A DNA stretch of 64,000 nucleotides from Novosphingobium sediminicola (GCF_014196525.1 NZ_JACIDX010000006.1:62001-126000), one strand, 5' to 3'. Positions 10,713-19,121 are shown, numbered from the stretch's first letter. The notes: generated by a model from the sequence alone, not told the origin. Made by a program: numbers and translations.

Positions 10713-11068
10713 GCGCTTGCTCCTTTGCTCAGCGACCAGCGGAACAGATGGTCGCGGGTGGAGAGACGTCGCTCGTCCTTGCTGCGCATCCCGTGCAGGC
10801 GCAGCGCGAGCGAGAGGGCGACATAATCGCTGCGCCGGGTCAGGCCCTCGATGCGCGAGACAAGGCCGATCCGGCGCGGGTCGAGGCGGCCCTGCGCCAG
10901 ATCGTGGCGCAGGGGGGTGGAGGATGCCGCAGCAAAAGCCGCGCTTTCAGGAAGGCGGCTGTCATAGACCAGCAGAGCAGGGGCGGCGGCGGCCAGCGCG
11001 GGCCGCGCCGCGATCAGGCCCGCCGCGCCCGCACCCTGCATCATCCGGCGGCGGGAGAGGCGCAGCAT
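10709..11068 (-). CDS. Small Tat-signal protein of unknown function in flavocytochrome operon
   Basis: A 119-residue protein starting MLRLSRRRMMQGAGAAGLI: a twin-arginine motif followed by a short hydrophobic segment and an AAA-type cleavage region near residue 28. The mature part, about 90 residues, has no Cys and only two His, at 55 and 92, and no domain that I recognise. It lies between the cytochrome c gene and the GST genes with one- and four-base overlaps, which ties it to the flavocytochrome. An assembly or substrate-binding role for the periplasmic complex is speculation. Confidence 0.7.
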   Translation of the reverse strand: MLRLSRRRMMQGAGAAGLIAARPALAAAAPALLVYDSRLPESAAFAAASSTPLRHDLAQGRLDPRRIGLVSRIEGLTRRSDYVALSLALRLHGMRSKDERRLSTRDHLFRWSLSKGASA

Positions 11069-11472
11069 CACTTCTTCCCCTTTTGCGCCAGATAGGCGGC
11101 CACCGCGTTCAATTCCGCATCGGTCAGATCGACGCGGGTTTGCGCGGGCATCGCGCCCTTGCCATTGCGCACCACCGCCTTGACATAGTCCGCGCTCAGA
11201 TCGCGCCGATTGGACAAGATCCCGTCCGAAGGCGGGCGCTTCATCATCATCATCTGCTTGGTCAGCAGATTGGTGCCCATGCCGCCGGGGAAGTGGCAAT
11301 AGCCGCAGGAATGTTCAAACACCGCCTTGGGATCGCGCCCCGGTTGCAGACGGTCGCCCGCAGGCTGAGCGGTGCGGACCTGATAGGGCGGCAATTCGGG
11401 GACGCCGCCGGGCGCGGCCGCGATGGCCGGGACCGGAGCGAGCAAGGCGACAGCCAGCAGGAAACGGTTCAT
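11068..11472 (-). CDS. Class I cytochrome c, likely partner subunit of the flavoprotein
   Basis: A 134-residue secreted monohaem cytochrome: signal peptide about 1-20, haem motif CGYCH (Cys56, Cys59, His60) and a probable axial Met108 in GKGAMPAQ. Its gene overlaps the 3' end of the VAO/PCMH-type flavoprotein gene by four bases (ATGA). In p-cresol methylhydroxylase and eugenol hydroxylase a small cytochrome c encoded next to the flavoprotein takes its electrons, and the same is inferred here. Three consecutive overlaps downstream suggest coordinated translation. Confidence 0.88.
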   Translation of the reverse strand: MNRFLLAVALLAPVPAIAAAPGGVPELPPYQVRTAQPAGDRLQPGRDPKAVFEHSCGYCHFPGGMGTNLLTKQMMMMKRPPSDGILSNRRDLSADYVKAVVRNGKGAMPAQTRVDLTDAELNAVAAYLAQKGKK

Positions 11473-13046
11473 TCCGCGCCCTCCTTCTGCAAGGCGCGAT
11501 AGGCGGCGGGCCAGATGCCCTGTTTGCCCGGCGCGATGATGCCATTGGGGTCCAGCGCGTCCTTCACCTTCTCGCCAAAGCGGCGCAGCGCGTGGTCGTT
11601 GAAATCGAACGTGTCCATCACCCGGTCCATCCAGCCCAGATGGGTGCGATATTCGCCATACCCCGCCTTGGCCGTTTCGCTGATCAGCGCGTTGAACAGC
11701 TTTTTCATATTGTCCACCTGCGCCGCATTGTCGCGGTCATACATCAGCATGTTGACATTATTGGCAAAACGCCCGCCGATGGTGAAGCTGGCATAGAAGT
11801 CGACATCGTGATCGGCGATGATCTTGCGGCTGCGTTTCAACTGTCCCATCACATGTTCGGACGTGGCGGGCACCACGGGCGAGAAGCCCAGATGCGCCCC
11901 GCGTCCGCCCACCCAGTCCGACATCTGCAACGGTACCGCCGAGGGTGTGCCCAGCGCCAGATCGAGCGGTGGCTTGGGATCGCCCTGACGCCACCATACT
12001 TCCATCGCGGGGGCGGCGAGGTGGCGCTTGAAGGCGGCCTTGATGACCTCGGCCTTGGCCTTGTTGACGCTCTCGTCGCCATAGAGGCGGATCGAGACGC
12101 GCCAGTAGCCAAGCTGATATTGCTTGAGCAATTCCTTGACGCGCCATTCGGGCATCGCGGTGGGTTTATCCCAGAAATCCTTGCGATTGCCCAGCACGAC
12201 GATCTTGCCCAGCCAGCTGGGGATGAACACGTTCTGGTCGATCACGCCCGCGATTTTCAGCGGCGTCACCGTGTCGATCACCCAGCCGATGTCCTCTTCT
12301 TCCGGGATGTCCCAGGTCAGTTCAAGGCTGGTTTCGGGCGCGGGCTGCATCCACAGGCCTGCTTTGGTGACGACACCCAGGTTCGACTGGCTGAAGGCCA
12401 GATCCCATGTCGGACCGTAATTCATCGGAAACAGATGCCAGGCCGGATTGTCCTTCATCGCGCCCATGCCGGTGCGCAGCAAATCGCCATCGGGCAGCAC
12501 CGCCTCGATCCCGCACAGGTTGCGCGCGTGCAGGCCGTAAGGCGTATAGCCGATGCCATGCTCCAGCGCATTGCCGATCACGCTGCCCCAGCCATTGCCG
12601 GGGACGGACAGCCAGAGCGGGGCCTTTTGCCGGGCCACTTCGTCATGCAGGTCGAAAAAGCCCACGCCCGGTTCAACCACCGCATAGGCCAGTTTGGGAT
12701 CGAGTTCGAGGATGCGGTTCATCCGCCCCATGTCCAGCACGACGGACCCGGCCATGCGCGGCGCGGCGGTGCCATAGCCAAGGTTCTTGCCCCGCGCGAC
12801 CGGCCAGAGCGGCACCTTATATTCATTCGCAATGCGCACGATGGCGCGCACTTCCTCGACCGATGCGGGCGCCACGGCGGCCGAAGCTGGCCAGCGCTCG
12901 GCCGAGCCGGGGGCATAGGCGTCGGCATAGGCATCGCGGTCGGCATCGGATGACATCACCCATCCGGCCCCCACGACCCCGGCAAAAGCCTTGAGCGCGG
13001 CATCAAAGGTTTGCGGGCTAACCCGCGGCGGCAGGGTCAGTTTCAC
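11469..13046 (-). CDS. VAO/PCMH-family FAD-linked oxidoreductase (4-alkylphenol oxidising)
   Basis: A 525-residue flavoprotein of the vanillyl-alcohol oxidase / p-cresol methylhydroxylase family, which oxidises the benzylic carbon of para-alkylphenols such as eugenol. The FAD domain has GKNLGYGTAAPR (Tyr91 equivalent to VAO Tyr108). GEYRTHLGWMD holds the Tyr466-Arg467 pair, and GRGAHLGFSP has His385 at the position of the FAD-linking His of VAO. The VAO catalytic Asp is replaced by Gly150 in LSVPGNGWGS. GTG at 13046 has GGAGAGG about nine bases upstream; TTG at 13064 is an alternative. It is first in a five-gene operon and has no signal peptide of its own, so export of the complex is unclear. 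Confidence 0.88.
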   Translation of the reverse strand: MKLTLPPRVSPQTFDAALKAFAGVVGAGWVMSSDADRDAYADAYAPGSAERWPASAAVAPASVEEVRAIVRIANEYKVPLWPVARGKNLGYGTAAPRMAGSVVLDMGRMNRILELDPKLAYAVVEPGVGFFDLHDEVARQKAPLWLSVPGNGWGSVIGNALEHGIGYTPYGLHARNLCGIEAVLPDGDLLRTGMGAMKDNPAWHLFPMNYGPTWDLAFSQSNLGVVTKAGLWMQPAPETSLELTWDIPEEEDIGWVIDTVTPLKIAGVIDQNVFIPSWLGKIVVLGNRKDFWDKPTAMPEWRVKELLKQYQLGYWRVSIRLYGDESVNKAKAEVIKAAFKRHLAAPAMEVWWRQGDPKPPLDLALGTPSAVPLQMSDWVGGRGAHLGFSPVVPATSEHVMGQLKRSRKIIADHDVDFYASFTIGGRFANNVNMLMYDRDNAAQVDNMKKLFNALISETAKAGYGEYRTHLGWMDRVMDTFDFNDHALRRFGEKVKDALDPNGIIAPGKQGIWPAAYRALQKEGAE

Positions 13047-13069
13047 GGACCTTTTCCTCTCCAATTTTT

Positions 13070-13083
13070 ATAACAATTGTTAT
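13070..13083. promoter_or_regulatory. Perfect 14-bp palindrome, candidate operator P1 of the catabolic regulon
   Basis: ATAACAATTGTTAT is a perfect inverted repeat 24 bases upstream of the flavoprotein start. Related TAACAA-type sites occur in four other promoter regions of the island (17.1, 22.75, 28.49 and 32.17 kb). The position suggests repression by blocking the promoter or leader. Confidence 0.6.
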
Positions 13084-13150
13084 TGATGATGCGCATCGCG
13101 CAGGCCCCTGTCAACCGGGAAAACGCCCCGGATGATAAAGAAAAGGGCGC

Positions 13151-13181
13151 AAAAAAAGGGGCGGACCTTTCGATCCACCCC
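13151..13181 (-). terminator. Rho-independent terminator after the first TBDR gene
   Basis: On the minus strand the stem GGGGTGGA / TCCGCCCC (one T-G pair, loop TCGAAAGG) is followed by seven Ts. It lies about 30 bases beyond the stop of the receptor gene. Confidence 0.85.
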
Positions 13182-13210
13182 CCCCAATAGTCGGGTCAAA
13201 AAAGCATCGA

Positions 13211-15610
13211 TCAGAAAGACTTGCGCACCGAGATCGCCCATTCACGCGGACGGCCCACATTGCTGTAAACCGTGCCTGCCGAGGCATAGAGCGCCTGGAA
13301 GCGCAGCGGCAGATAGTAGTATTTGTCAAACAGGTTCGACACTTCAAAGCTGATCGCCAGATCCTGCTTGGGGTTCTTCCAGGTCACGCGCGCATTGGCG
13401 ATGGCGATGACCGGGTTGTATTCCAGTGGGCCGGTCACCGTCAGGCGGCCGATCTGCTGCTTGCCGGTATAGGCCAGATCGAAACGCGGGGTCAGCGTGC
13501 CGTTGCTGCCGCCAAGATCGGCCTTGTACTGGATGCCGAAGCTGCCGCGCCAGTTGGGCGAGGTGATCGGATCGGTCAGCTTGATCGAGGTGACCTGCGC
13601 GCTGATCCGGCTCCATTCGCCATCGATCCAGCTCAGGCTGGCGTCAATGTCCAGACCGTCGACCGGGCTGGCGCTCAATTCGCCTTCAAGGCCCCACATC
13701 TTGCCATCGCCCGCATTCTGGATTGCGGCGCAAGGATAAGGATCGGTGCCCGCCGCAAAACCGTCGAGCAGCGAGCAATCCGAGATCGGCAACTGGATGT
13801 TCTTGTAGTCATTGACGAAACCGGCAAGGTTCAGGCGCAGACGGCGGTCGAACAGGTCGCTCTTGAGGCCCAGTTCATAGGAAGTGAGCGTTTCGGGGCG
13901 GAAAGTGCCGTTGGTGGCCTGCGTCTTGGTGAAGGGACGCGCGGTGACGCCGCCGCCCTTAAAGCCGGTGCTGACCGTGGCATAGGCCATCAGCTGCGGG
14001 CTGAAGCGATAGTCCGCCGAAATGCGCCAGTCGAGCTTCTCGCCGTCGTAATTAGCCTTGCTGCCATTGAGCGCGCCCACGCCAAAGGCATCGACCAGCG
14101 TGCCGCCCGACCAGTTCTGGCGAACAAAGGTGTAGTCCTTATGCTCGCTGGTATAGCGCAGGCCGCCCGTCACGTTCAGCTTGTCGGTGGGGTGCAGGAT
14201 GACCGTGGCGAAACCGGCCTTGGAATTGGCCTTGACCGGGTCATTGCCCTGGAATTGCAGATAGAAGCTGGGCACGCCCGGCACGATGTAGCGGATGTCC
14301 TGACGGGTGAAATAGACCGAGGTCTGGTCATTGTAGAAACCGCCCACGGTCCATTCGGCCAGGCTGCCGATCTTGCCGTTCAGGCGCAGTTCCTGGCTGA
14401 AGAACTTGAAGGTCAGATCGTTGTAACCGGCGCCCGCCACCAGCGCGTAGGGGGTGAAATCGTCGTCAGTGCCAAAGGTCTGATGATACTTGCGATAGGC
14501 GGTGATCGACTGAATGTTGAGATTGTCGCTGATCGTGTACTTCAGATTGCTCGACGTGCCCCAACCGGTGAACATCGTGTTCGTCGGCATTGTATAGGCC
14601 TGACCTGCCTGGCCGCCGGCGGGCATGTAGAAGTTGGCATAGGTGCAGTAATTGCCGCAGCGGAAGTCGATGCCGCCGGTCTTGACCGTGTTGTCCACGG
14701 TCAGCACGCTGGCGGCGTTGCTGCGGTTTTCATAGGTATAATCGCCCGAGATGATCCAGTCGATCTTGTCATTCGGGTTGTACCGGATCGAGGCGCGCGC
14801 GCCGGTGTAATTCTTTTCGCCCAGCTTGCCGATCACGCAGCCCTTGCCGGTGTTGGCATTGGCGGTGATGCCCAGCGAGTTGCCGGGGTTGGCGCAGCCA
14901 TAGTCGATCATGTTCACATAGCCGTCCTGGCGCTTGTGAACGCCCGAAACGCGCACGAACAGCGAATCGGTCAGCGCGAAATTCATGCTGCCGCGCAGGT
15001 CCAGACGGTTGCGCGCGCCATAGGCCGCTTCAATGCTGCCCGAATTTTCCGCGCTCGGCTTGGTCGAGAACATCTTGATCGCGCCGCCGATCGAGTTACG
15101 CCCCGTCAGCGTGCCCTGCGGCCCGCGCAGAACTTCGACACGGTCAAGGTCGAGCAGATCCATCACCGAGCCGGTGAGCGAGGCGTAATAGACGTCGTCG
15201 ATATAGATGCCCACGCCCGGTTCATAGGCGGGGTTGAAGTCATACTGGCCCACGCCGCGGATATAGGCCGCCATCGAGGAGCCGAAAGCGCCGCCCATTT
15301 GCGTGAGCTGGACGTTGGGGGCTTGGGCTGCGATCTGGCTGATGTCGGTCTGGTTGCGCGACTTCAAAAGGTCGGAATTGACCGCCGTGATCGAGAGCGG
15401 CGTGTCCTGAAGCTTTTGCGAACGGAACTGGGCCGTCACGACGATTTCTTTCAGCCCATGCTCTGCGGCGGCGGCCGGTGCATCGGCGGGCGGAGCGTCG
15501 GCGGCTTCGGCGGCAAAGGCCGGGGCGGCGCTCAGTGCGCAGGCCAGCGCGGCCGTGGCGGCGGCCTGAGCGAGGCGCGCACGAGTAAAGATGCCAAAAG
15601 TCTTGGCCAT
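13211..15610 (-). CDS. TonB-dependent outer-membrane receptor (island copy 1)
   Basis: A 799-residue TBDR: signal peptide about 1-33, a plug with the TonB-box-like KEIVVTAQFRSQKLQDTPL (about 50-70) and ADAPNVQLTQMGG-type plug motifs, then a 22-strand barrel ending in the aromatic residue Phe (AISVRKSF). In sphingomonads such receptors take up aromatic oligomers and other large substrates by TonB energy. The start MAKTFG at 15610 has AGGAGAGGG upstream; the longer frame to 15682 is unlikely. It is divergent from the marR gene with a palindrome between them, so it is probably under MarR control. Its plug is strikingly like that of the other island receptor. Confidence 0.93.
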   Translation of the reverse strand: MAKTFGIFTRARLAQAAATAALACALSAAPAFAAEAADAPPADAPAAAAEHGLKEIVVTAQFRSQKLQDTPLSITAVNSDLLKSRNQTDISQIAAQAPNVQLTQMGGAFGSSMAAYIRGVGQYDFNPAYEPGVGIYIDDVYYASLTGSVMDLLDLDRVEVLRGPQGTLTGRNSIGGAIKMFSTKPSAENSGSIEAAYGARNRLDLRGSMNFALTDSLFVRVSGVHKRQDGYVNMIDYGCANPGNSLGITANANTGKGCVIGKLGEKNYTGARASIRYNPNDKIDWIISGDYTYENRSNAASVLTVDNTVKTGGIDFRCGNYCTYANFYMPAGGQAGQAYTMPTNTMFTGWGTSSNLKYTISDNLNIQSITAYRKYHQTFGTDDDFTPYALVAGAGYNDLTFKFFSQELRLNGKIGSLAEWTVGGFYNDQTSVYFTRQDIRYIVPGVPSFYLQFQGNDPVKANSKAGFATVILHPTDKLNVTGGLRYTSEHKDYTFVRQNWSGGTLVDAFGVGALNGSKANYDGEKLDWRISADYRFSPQLMAYATVSTGFKGGGVTARPFTKTQATNGTFRPETLTSYELGLKSDLFDRRLRLNLAGFVNDYKNIQLPISDCSLLDGFAAGTDPYPCAAIQNAGDGKMWGLEGELSASPVDGLDIDASLSWIDGEWSRISAQVTSIKLTDPITSPNWRGSFGIQYKADLGGSNGTLTPRFDLAYTGKQQIGRLTVTGPLEYNPVIAIANARVTWKNPKQDLAISFEVSNLFDKYYYLPLRFQALYASAGTVYSNVGRPREWAISVRKSF

Positions 15611-15743
15611 GATTCCCTCTCCTATATCGGGCTTTTCCGCCCTGATGTTTGTGAGTGATACATACGATTTTGAACTTGGCAAGCAGGCTTCGGGGATTTT
15701 CTTGGGCCCAGCCCGCTTGATAAGGTTACTGATGCGAAAAGGT

Positions 15744-15759
15744 CACATTCGTTAATGTG
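15744..15759. promoter_or_regulatory. Inverted repeat CACATT-N4-AATGTG between TBDR and marR, candidate MarR operator
   Basis: CACATTCGTTAATGTG has perfect six-base arms and lies midway between the divergent receptor and marR starts. A second inverted repeat, GTGGT-N7-ACCAC (15795-15811), touches the marR start region. MarR proteins typically bind such palindromes in their own divergent promoters. Confidence 0.55.
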
Positions 15760-15812
15760 GAAAAGGGAAAAAACTTGCCTTTTGTCCCCCGAATGTGGTT
15801 AGTTTCACCACC

Positions 15813-16358
15813 ATGAACAGCAGTAACAGCATGTCCTCTTCCCAGCCCGAAGACCTCGCCCCTGAACCGGGTGCCGCCCCGTCCGAAGACGGTCTGACCG
15901 AGTTGCTTATCGGTCTGCTCAAATTGTGCAGCCTGATCGGCGATCCGATGAAGGTGGGCGTGTGCGATCCGGTCGGCGCATCGACCAATGAGGTTAAGGT
16001 GGTGATGGCGCTGGCGGGCGAAGGGCCGCTGGCCGGGCATGATCTGGTGCATATTACCGCCATGTCTGCGATGAATGTCAGCCGCGCGATTGCCGGGGCC
16101 AAGGCGCGCGGCTGGGTGGAGGATTTCAACGACCCGGAAAATCGCCGCCGCCGCCCCGTCCGCCTGACTTCTGCTGGCGAGGGCGCCTATCGCCAGATGC
16201 AGCCGATGCTGCATGATGTGGCGCAAAGCCTGCTGGGCAAGCTGACGGTGAGACAGCGGCGGGAAATGGGGCATTTGACCGATCTGGTTCTGCGCCGCAT
16301 CGCCGAATGGAATGCGGCGCAACCCCAGGATCACAGCGGCGATCAGGCCGGTTCCTGA
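15813..16358 (+). CDS. MarR family transcriptional regulator
   Basis: A 181-residue regulator with a Ser-rich N-terminal tail (about 1-30) and a winged-helix domain. The recognition region is HITAMSAMNVSRAIAGAKARGWVE, seen only in part here, and the wing is NRRRRPVRLTSAGEGAY. MarR-type repressors respond to phenolic ligands; relatives control ferulate and other lignin-monomer genes in sphingomonads. It is divergent from a TBDR gene and its 3' end overlaps the convergent NTF2-like gene by 16 bases. A downstream start at 15831 (MSSSQPED) is also possible. It is the only regulator inside the island and so the first candidate for controlling it. Confidence 0.9.
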   Translation: MNSSNSMSSSQPEDLAPEPGAAPSEDGLTELLIGLLKLCSLIGDPMKVGVCDPVGASTNEVKVVMALAGEGPLAGHDLVHITAMSAMNVSRAIAGAKARGWVEDFNDPENRRRRPVRLTSAGEGAYRQMQPMLHDVAQSLLGKLTVRQRREMGHLTDLVLRRIAEWNAAQPQDHSGDQAGS

Positions 16359-17044
16359 ACCTGCGTAGCCAGAGCTGCGCCGAAACGCGGATGGGCAAAA
16401 TGCATCGGCACATCATGGCGATGGGGCCAAGTCTGGCGCAATTCTTCAGTGCGGATTTCGTCCGGGCCGATGGGGTTGGCCGGATAGCATTCGGTCAGCG
16501 GCTGAAGATGCGCGGTGGTCTTTGACCAGCCCGCCTCATAGTCGCCCTGCCACTGCATCATATAATCGAGGCGCTTGATCTTCCAGACGCCGTTTTCCTT
16601 CACGTAATCATTCTCATAGATGCCCGCTTCCATGAATTGCAGCGGCAGGCCCTGCGGCTTGAACTCGCGGCTTTCATGGCTGCCGCCAAACAGCATGCCG
16701 CGGAAACGGCCCTTGGCGGTCTGGCCATCGGGCGCGATGGTGATGATATCCTGCATCTGGAAATGGTCGAGCAGGAAGCCATAGGCGGGGCCTTCCTCGC
16801 CCGGCGCCAGAAACAGCGATTTGAACCATGTGCCATAGAGGCGATAGGCGCCTTCGCGGCCCTTGTAGATGCCGGAAAGAAAGATAACCTCGCCGTCTTC
16901 GGCAAACAGATTGGCGACATCTTCGGCCCGGTTAAAGTCGATATAGTAACCATAGGCCCAGTGCAGGCGGCGGATCGCGTTGATATCCTCCAGCTCCTGC
17001 ACGCGCCGCTCCAGCGCGGCCAGACGGGCGTCTGTATCTGCCAT
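16343..17044 (-). CDS. NTF2-fold (SnoaL-like) protein, candidate LdpA-type diarylpropane lyase relative
   Basis: A 233-residue protein with a short N-terminal helix (RLAALERRVQELEDINAI) followed by an NTF2/SnoaL-like domain (IRRLHWAYGYYIDFNRAEDV, FAEDGEVIF, and VWKIKRLDYMMQW). The sphingomonad diarylpropane lyase LdpA, which makes lignostilbene from a lignin diarylpropane, belongs to the NTF2 superfamily; size and setting fit but homology to LdpA is only recalled, not computed. It is divergent from the LigD-like dehydrogenase with an operator-like site between. Other NTF2-fold roles (isomerase, hydratase, ring-hydroxylating dioxygenase small subunit) remain possible. Confidence 0.82.
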   Translation of the reverse strand: MADTDARLAALERRVQELEDINAIRRLHWAYGYYIDFNRAEDVANLFAEDGEVIFLSGIYKGREGAYRLYGTWFKSLFLAPGEEGPAYGFLLDHFQMQDIITIAPDGQTAKGRFRGMLFGGSHESREFKPQGLPLQFMEAGIYENDYVKENGVWKIKRLDYMMQWQGDYEAGWSKTTAHLQPLTECYPANPIGPDEIRTEELRQTWPHRHDVPMHFAHPRFGAALATQVQEPA

Positions 17045-17097
17045 GTCACTCTCCCATATTGCCAGCCCGATTCCTTGGGGCTATTTGTATGCTATAC

Positions 17098-17109
17098 TAA
17101 CAATCATAA
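17098..17109. promoter_or_regulatory. Candidate operator P2 between NTF2-like and LigD-like genes
   Basis: TAACAATCATAA keeps the TAACAA half-site of the island motif; the extended 15-base form TAACAATCATAATGC agrees at 13 positions with the site upstream of the second TBDR. It lies in the 89-base gap between two divergent starts. Confidence 0.45.
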
Positions 17110-17133
17110 TGCTCTTGGCGAGAGGAAAAATGC

Positions 17134-18063
17134 ATGGGCGAGGAAACGAAAGACTGGGCGAGCAGAGTGGCCTTTATCAGCGGGGGCGTATCCGGGCTGG
17201 GCTTTGGCATAGCGCGGGCCTTTGCGCTGGCGCGGATGCGTCTGGCGCTGTCCTATCGCAATGAGGATTACCGCAGCAAAGCCGCCGCATGGTTCGCGCA
17301 AAACGGTCTGGAGGAGCCATTGTGGGTGCGCCTCGACGTGACGGACCGCGAGGGATTTGCGCGGGCCGCAGAGCAGGTAGAGGCCCATTTCGGCGCGGTG
17401 CATGTGGTGGTCAACAATGCGGGCGTCTCGGTTTTCGGCAATACGGCCGAGGCGTCCCATGCCGATTATGACTGGATCATGGGGGTGAATTTTGGCGGGG
17501 TGGTCAATGGCGTGGTCTCCTTCCTGCCCGCGCTGCGCCGCGCAACCGGCCGCCGCCATGTCGTCAACATCGCCAGCATGGCCGCCTATCTCTCCGGCCC
17601 CCAAGCAGGGATCTATACGGCCAGCAAATTCGCCGTCCGGGGTCTGACCGAAAGCTTGCGTTATAATCTCGTGCCGCTGGGCATCGGCTGCTCGCTGGTC
17701 TGCCCGGCACTGGTGGCGACGAACGCGTGGGATTCCGCCTTTCGCCGCCCCGCCGAATTTGCCGACAGTGGCTTTGGTGAGGTGAACCGCAGTGCGCTCG
17801 AACATTTCGGCAAGGCTTTCTCGGCGGGCATGGACCCGCTGGAGGCAGGCCAGCGTATCCTGTCCGGCATGAGCGAGGAGAAAGGCCTGATCTTTACCCA
17901 CCCCGAATTCGCCGAAGATTTCAAGGCGATCTATGAGGATAGTCTGGCCGCCCTGCCTTTGGATGAAGCGCCCCCGGAGCGTCTGGAAGTCGAGCGGATG
18001 CGCCGGGCGGCGAACAAGGCGGCGCTCGAAGGGCGGGAGATTACGATTGGGGATTTGAATTAA
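17134..18063 (+). CDS. LigD-like short-chain dehydrogenase (C-alpha-dehydrogenase family)
   Basis: A 309-residue classical SDR: cofactor motif SGGVSGLGFG (about 16-25), NNAGVSVFG, DYDWIMGVNFGGVVNG and the catalytic Tyr-Lys in YTASK after a Ser at NIASMAA. Length and phrases (DREGFARAAEQVEAHFG, DYDWIMGVN) recall LigD/LigL/LigN, which oxidise the C-alpha alcohol of beta-aryl ethers with NAD. The actual substrate is unknown. It starts 25 bases after operator-like site P2, ends next to composite repeat R1 and shows no co-transcribed partner downstream. Confidence 0.88.
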   Translation: MGEETKDWASRVAFISGGVSGLGFGIARAFALARMRLALSYRNEDYRSKAAAWFAQNGLEEPLWVRLDVTDREGFARAAEQVEAHFGAVHVVVNNAGVSVFGNTAEASHADYDWIMGVNFGGVVNGVVSFLPALRRATGRRHVVNIASMAAYLSGPQAGIYTASKFAVRGLTESLRYNLVPLGIGCSLVCPALVATNAWDSAFRRPAEFADSGFGEVNRSALEHFGKAFSAGMDPLEAGQRILSGMSEEKGLIFTHPEFAEDFKAIYEDSLAALPLDEAPPERLEVERMRRAANKAALEGREITIGDLN

Positions 18064-18075
18064 GGGGAAGGGATC

Positions 18076-18311
18076 CCTCCGGCGGGCAAAGGGCGGGGCC
18101 CCTTTGCAATCCCATTTGGGGGTTGCGCTTTGTTTGGCCGAGGGGCGTTTGAGGTATCGTTTGTAAAGCCTGCGGCGCGGCGGGGTTGGGCTTTAGGCGC
18201 CGCAGGCTTTCAAATTCTAACCTTGCGCCCAATACCCAAAGCCGAACCCATCGCGCAATGCAGACAGTAACGGGATTGCAAAGGGACTGAGTCCCTTTGC
18301 CCGCCGGAGGC
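18076..18311. repeat. Composite palindromic repeat R1
   Basis: Intergenic element of about 236 bases between convergent genes. It has an outer hairpin A at 18076-18113 (core CAAAGGGCGGGGCCCCTTTG), a middle hairpin B at 18165-18210 (14-bp stem AAAGCCTGCGGCGC / GCGCCGCAGGCTTT), and an inverted outer hairpin A' at 18272-18311 (core AAAGGGACTGAGTCCCTTT flanked by GGGATTGC and GCCCGCCGGAGGC). The same layout recurs at 34.95 and 59.93 kb. It fills the gap between SDR and CmcJ-like genes. Confidence 0.9.
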
Positions 18312-18317
18312 AAACTC

Positions 18318-19109
18318 CTATTCCCACCAATAAGCCGTCGCCCGCATCTCAATGCTTGACCGAGGCGGCGCATCGCCCGGCGCGCTGGGGTCATTAAACG
18401 CGACATGGGGAATATGCCGCGCGGCATCATCATCACTGTCCTTGGTCTTGAACAGGATGGCCTCGCCCGCGTGCATGTCGGGATAATAGAACCAGCGATG
18501 CCCCGGATTATGCGCGACGACCAGCCCTTCAAAGCCCCATTCGCGCCCATCGGGCTCGTCGAATATCGCGTCGGCCACGATCAGATCGCCCGCCGCCACG
18601 CTGCGCGCATCGCACAGGGCGAGGGGTACGTCCTGCGGCGCGGGGGAGAGGGCGCGCCAGATGTTGATCGCGGCATAGCGGCGAAAGGGCCGCCCGCCCG
18701 CGCCGCGCTCGGCCATCATGCGCGATGATCCATCGGCCACATCGATATGGGCAAAGCGGGCGGGGTGGGAATTGTTGCCGCTGCCCGCGAGGCCTGATTT
18801 TTCCGAAAAGCGCAGGATGCCGTGGGGCGTGACTTTCACCTCGTCAGCCCCGGTGACGCGCTGGACCAGAGCGGCGATCTCGGTAGCATAAACGCCCGCA
18901 ATCTGCGCCGGATCGCGCCAGTCCGACACCGCGCTATTGTGCAGCGCCAGCGTGAACCCCTCGCGGTCGATGTCTGCATTCAGCCCCCGCGCGCTGTTCA
19001 CCTGCATCGGGTGCTCAACAATTTCCAGCACATCGCGGTGATGCGCATTGGCGTAATAGCGGGGCCGTTCCACCCCGCGTCCGGAATAGGCGATCTGGGC
19101 GATGGGCAT
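18318..19109 (-). CDS. CmcJ/NvfI family oxidoreductase
   Basis: A 263-residue protein with features of the CmcJ/NvfI family: an N-terminal half with NSARGLNADIDREG, a central HPARFAHIDVADGSS with the expected His-x-Asp, FRRYAAINIWRALSP, and the conserved end RSSIEMRATAYWWE. Known members include an Fe(II)/2-oxoglutarate-type endoperoxide-forming enzyme and a cephem-modifying protein, so an oxidation or methoxylation of a hydroxylated substrate is possible. It is the last gene of the PQQ-dehydrogenase operon, 12 bases after DUF3237, with a GGAGG ribosome-binding site. Confidence 0.8.
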   Translation of the reverse strand: MPIAQIAYSGRGVERPRYYANAHHRDVLEIVEHPMQVNSARGLNADIDREGFTLALHNSAVSDWRDPAQIAGVYATEIAALVQRVTGADEVKVTPHGILRFSEKSGLAGSGNNSHPARFAHIDVADGSSRMMAERGAGGRPFRRYAAINIWRALSPAPQDVPLALCDARSVAAGDLIVADAIFDEPDGREWGFEGLVVAHNPGHRWFYYPDMHAGEAILFKTKDSDDDAARHIPHVAFNDPSAPGDAPPRSSIEMRATAYWWE

Positions 19110-19121
19110 GGGCGGCCTCCT

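Noticed and set aside
18076..18311. Composite repeat R1 as a CRISPR array or insertion sequence
   Set aside because: There are no regularly spaced direct repeats with variable spacers, no transposase and no target-site duplication that I can see; the elements are palindromic and about 230 bases.
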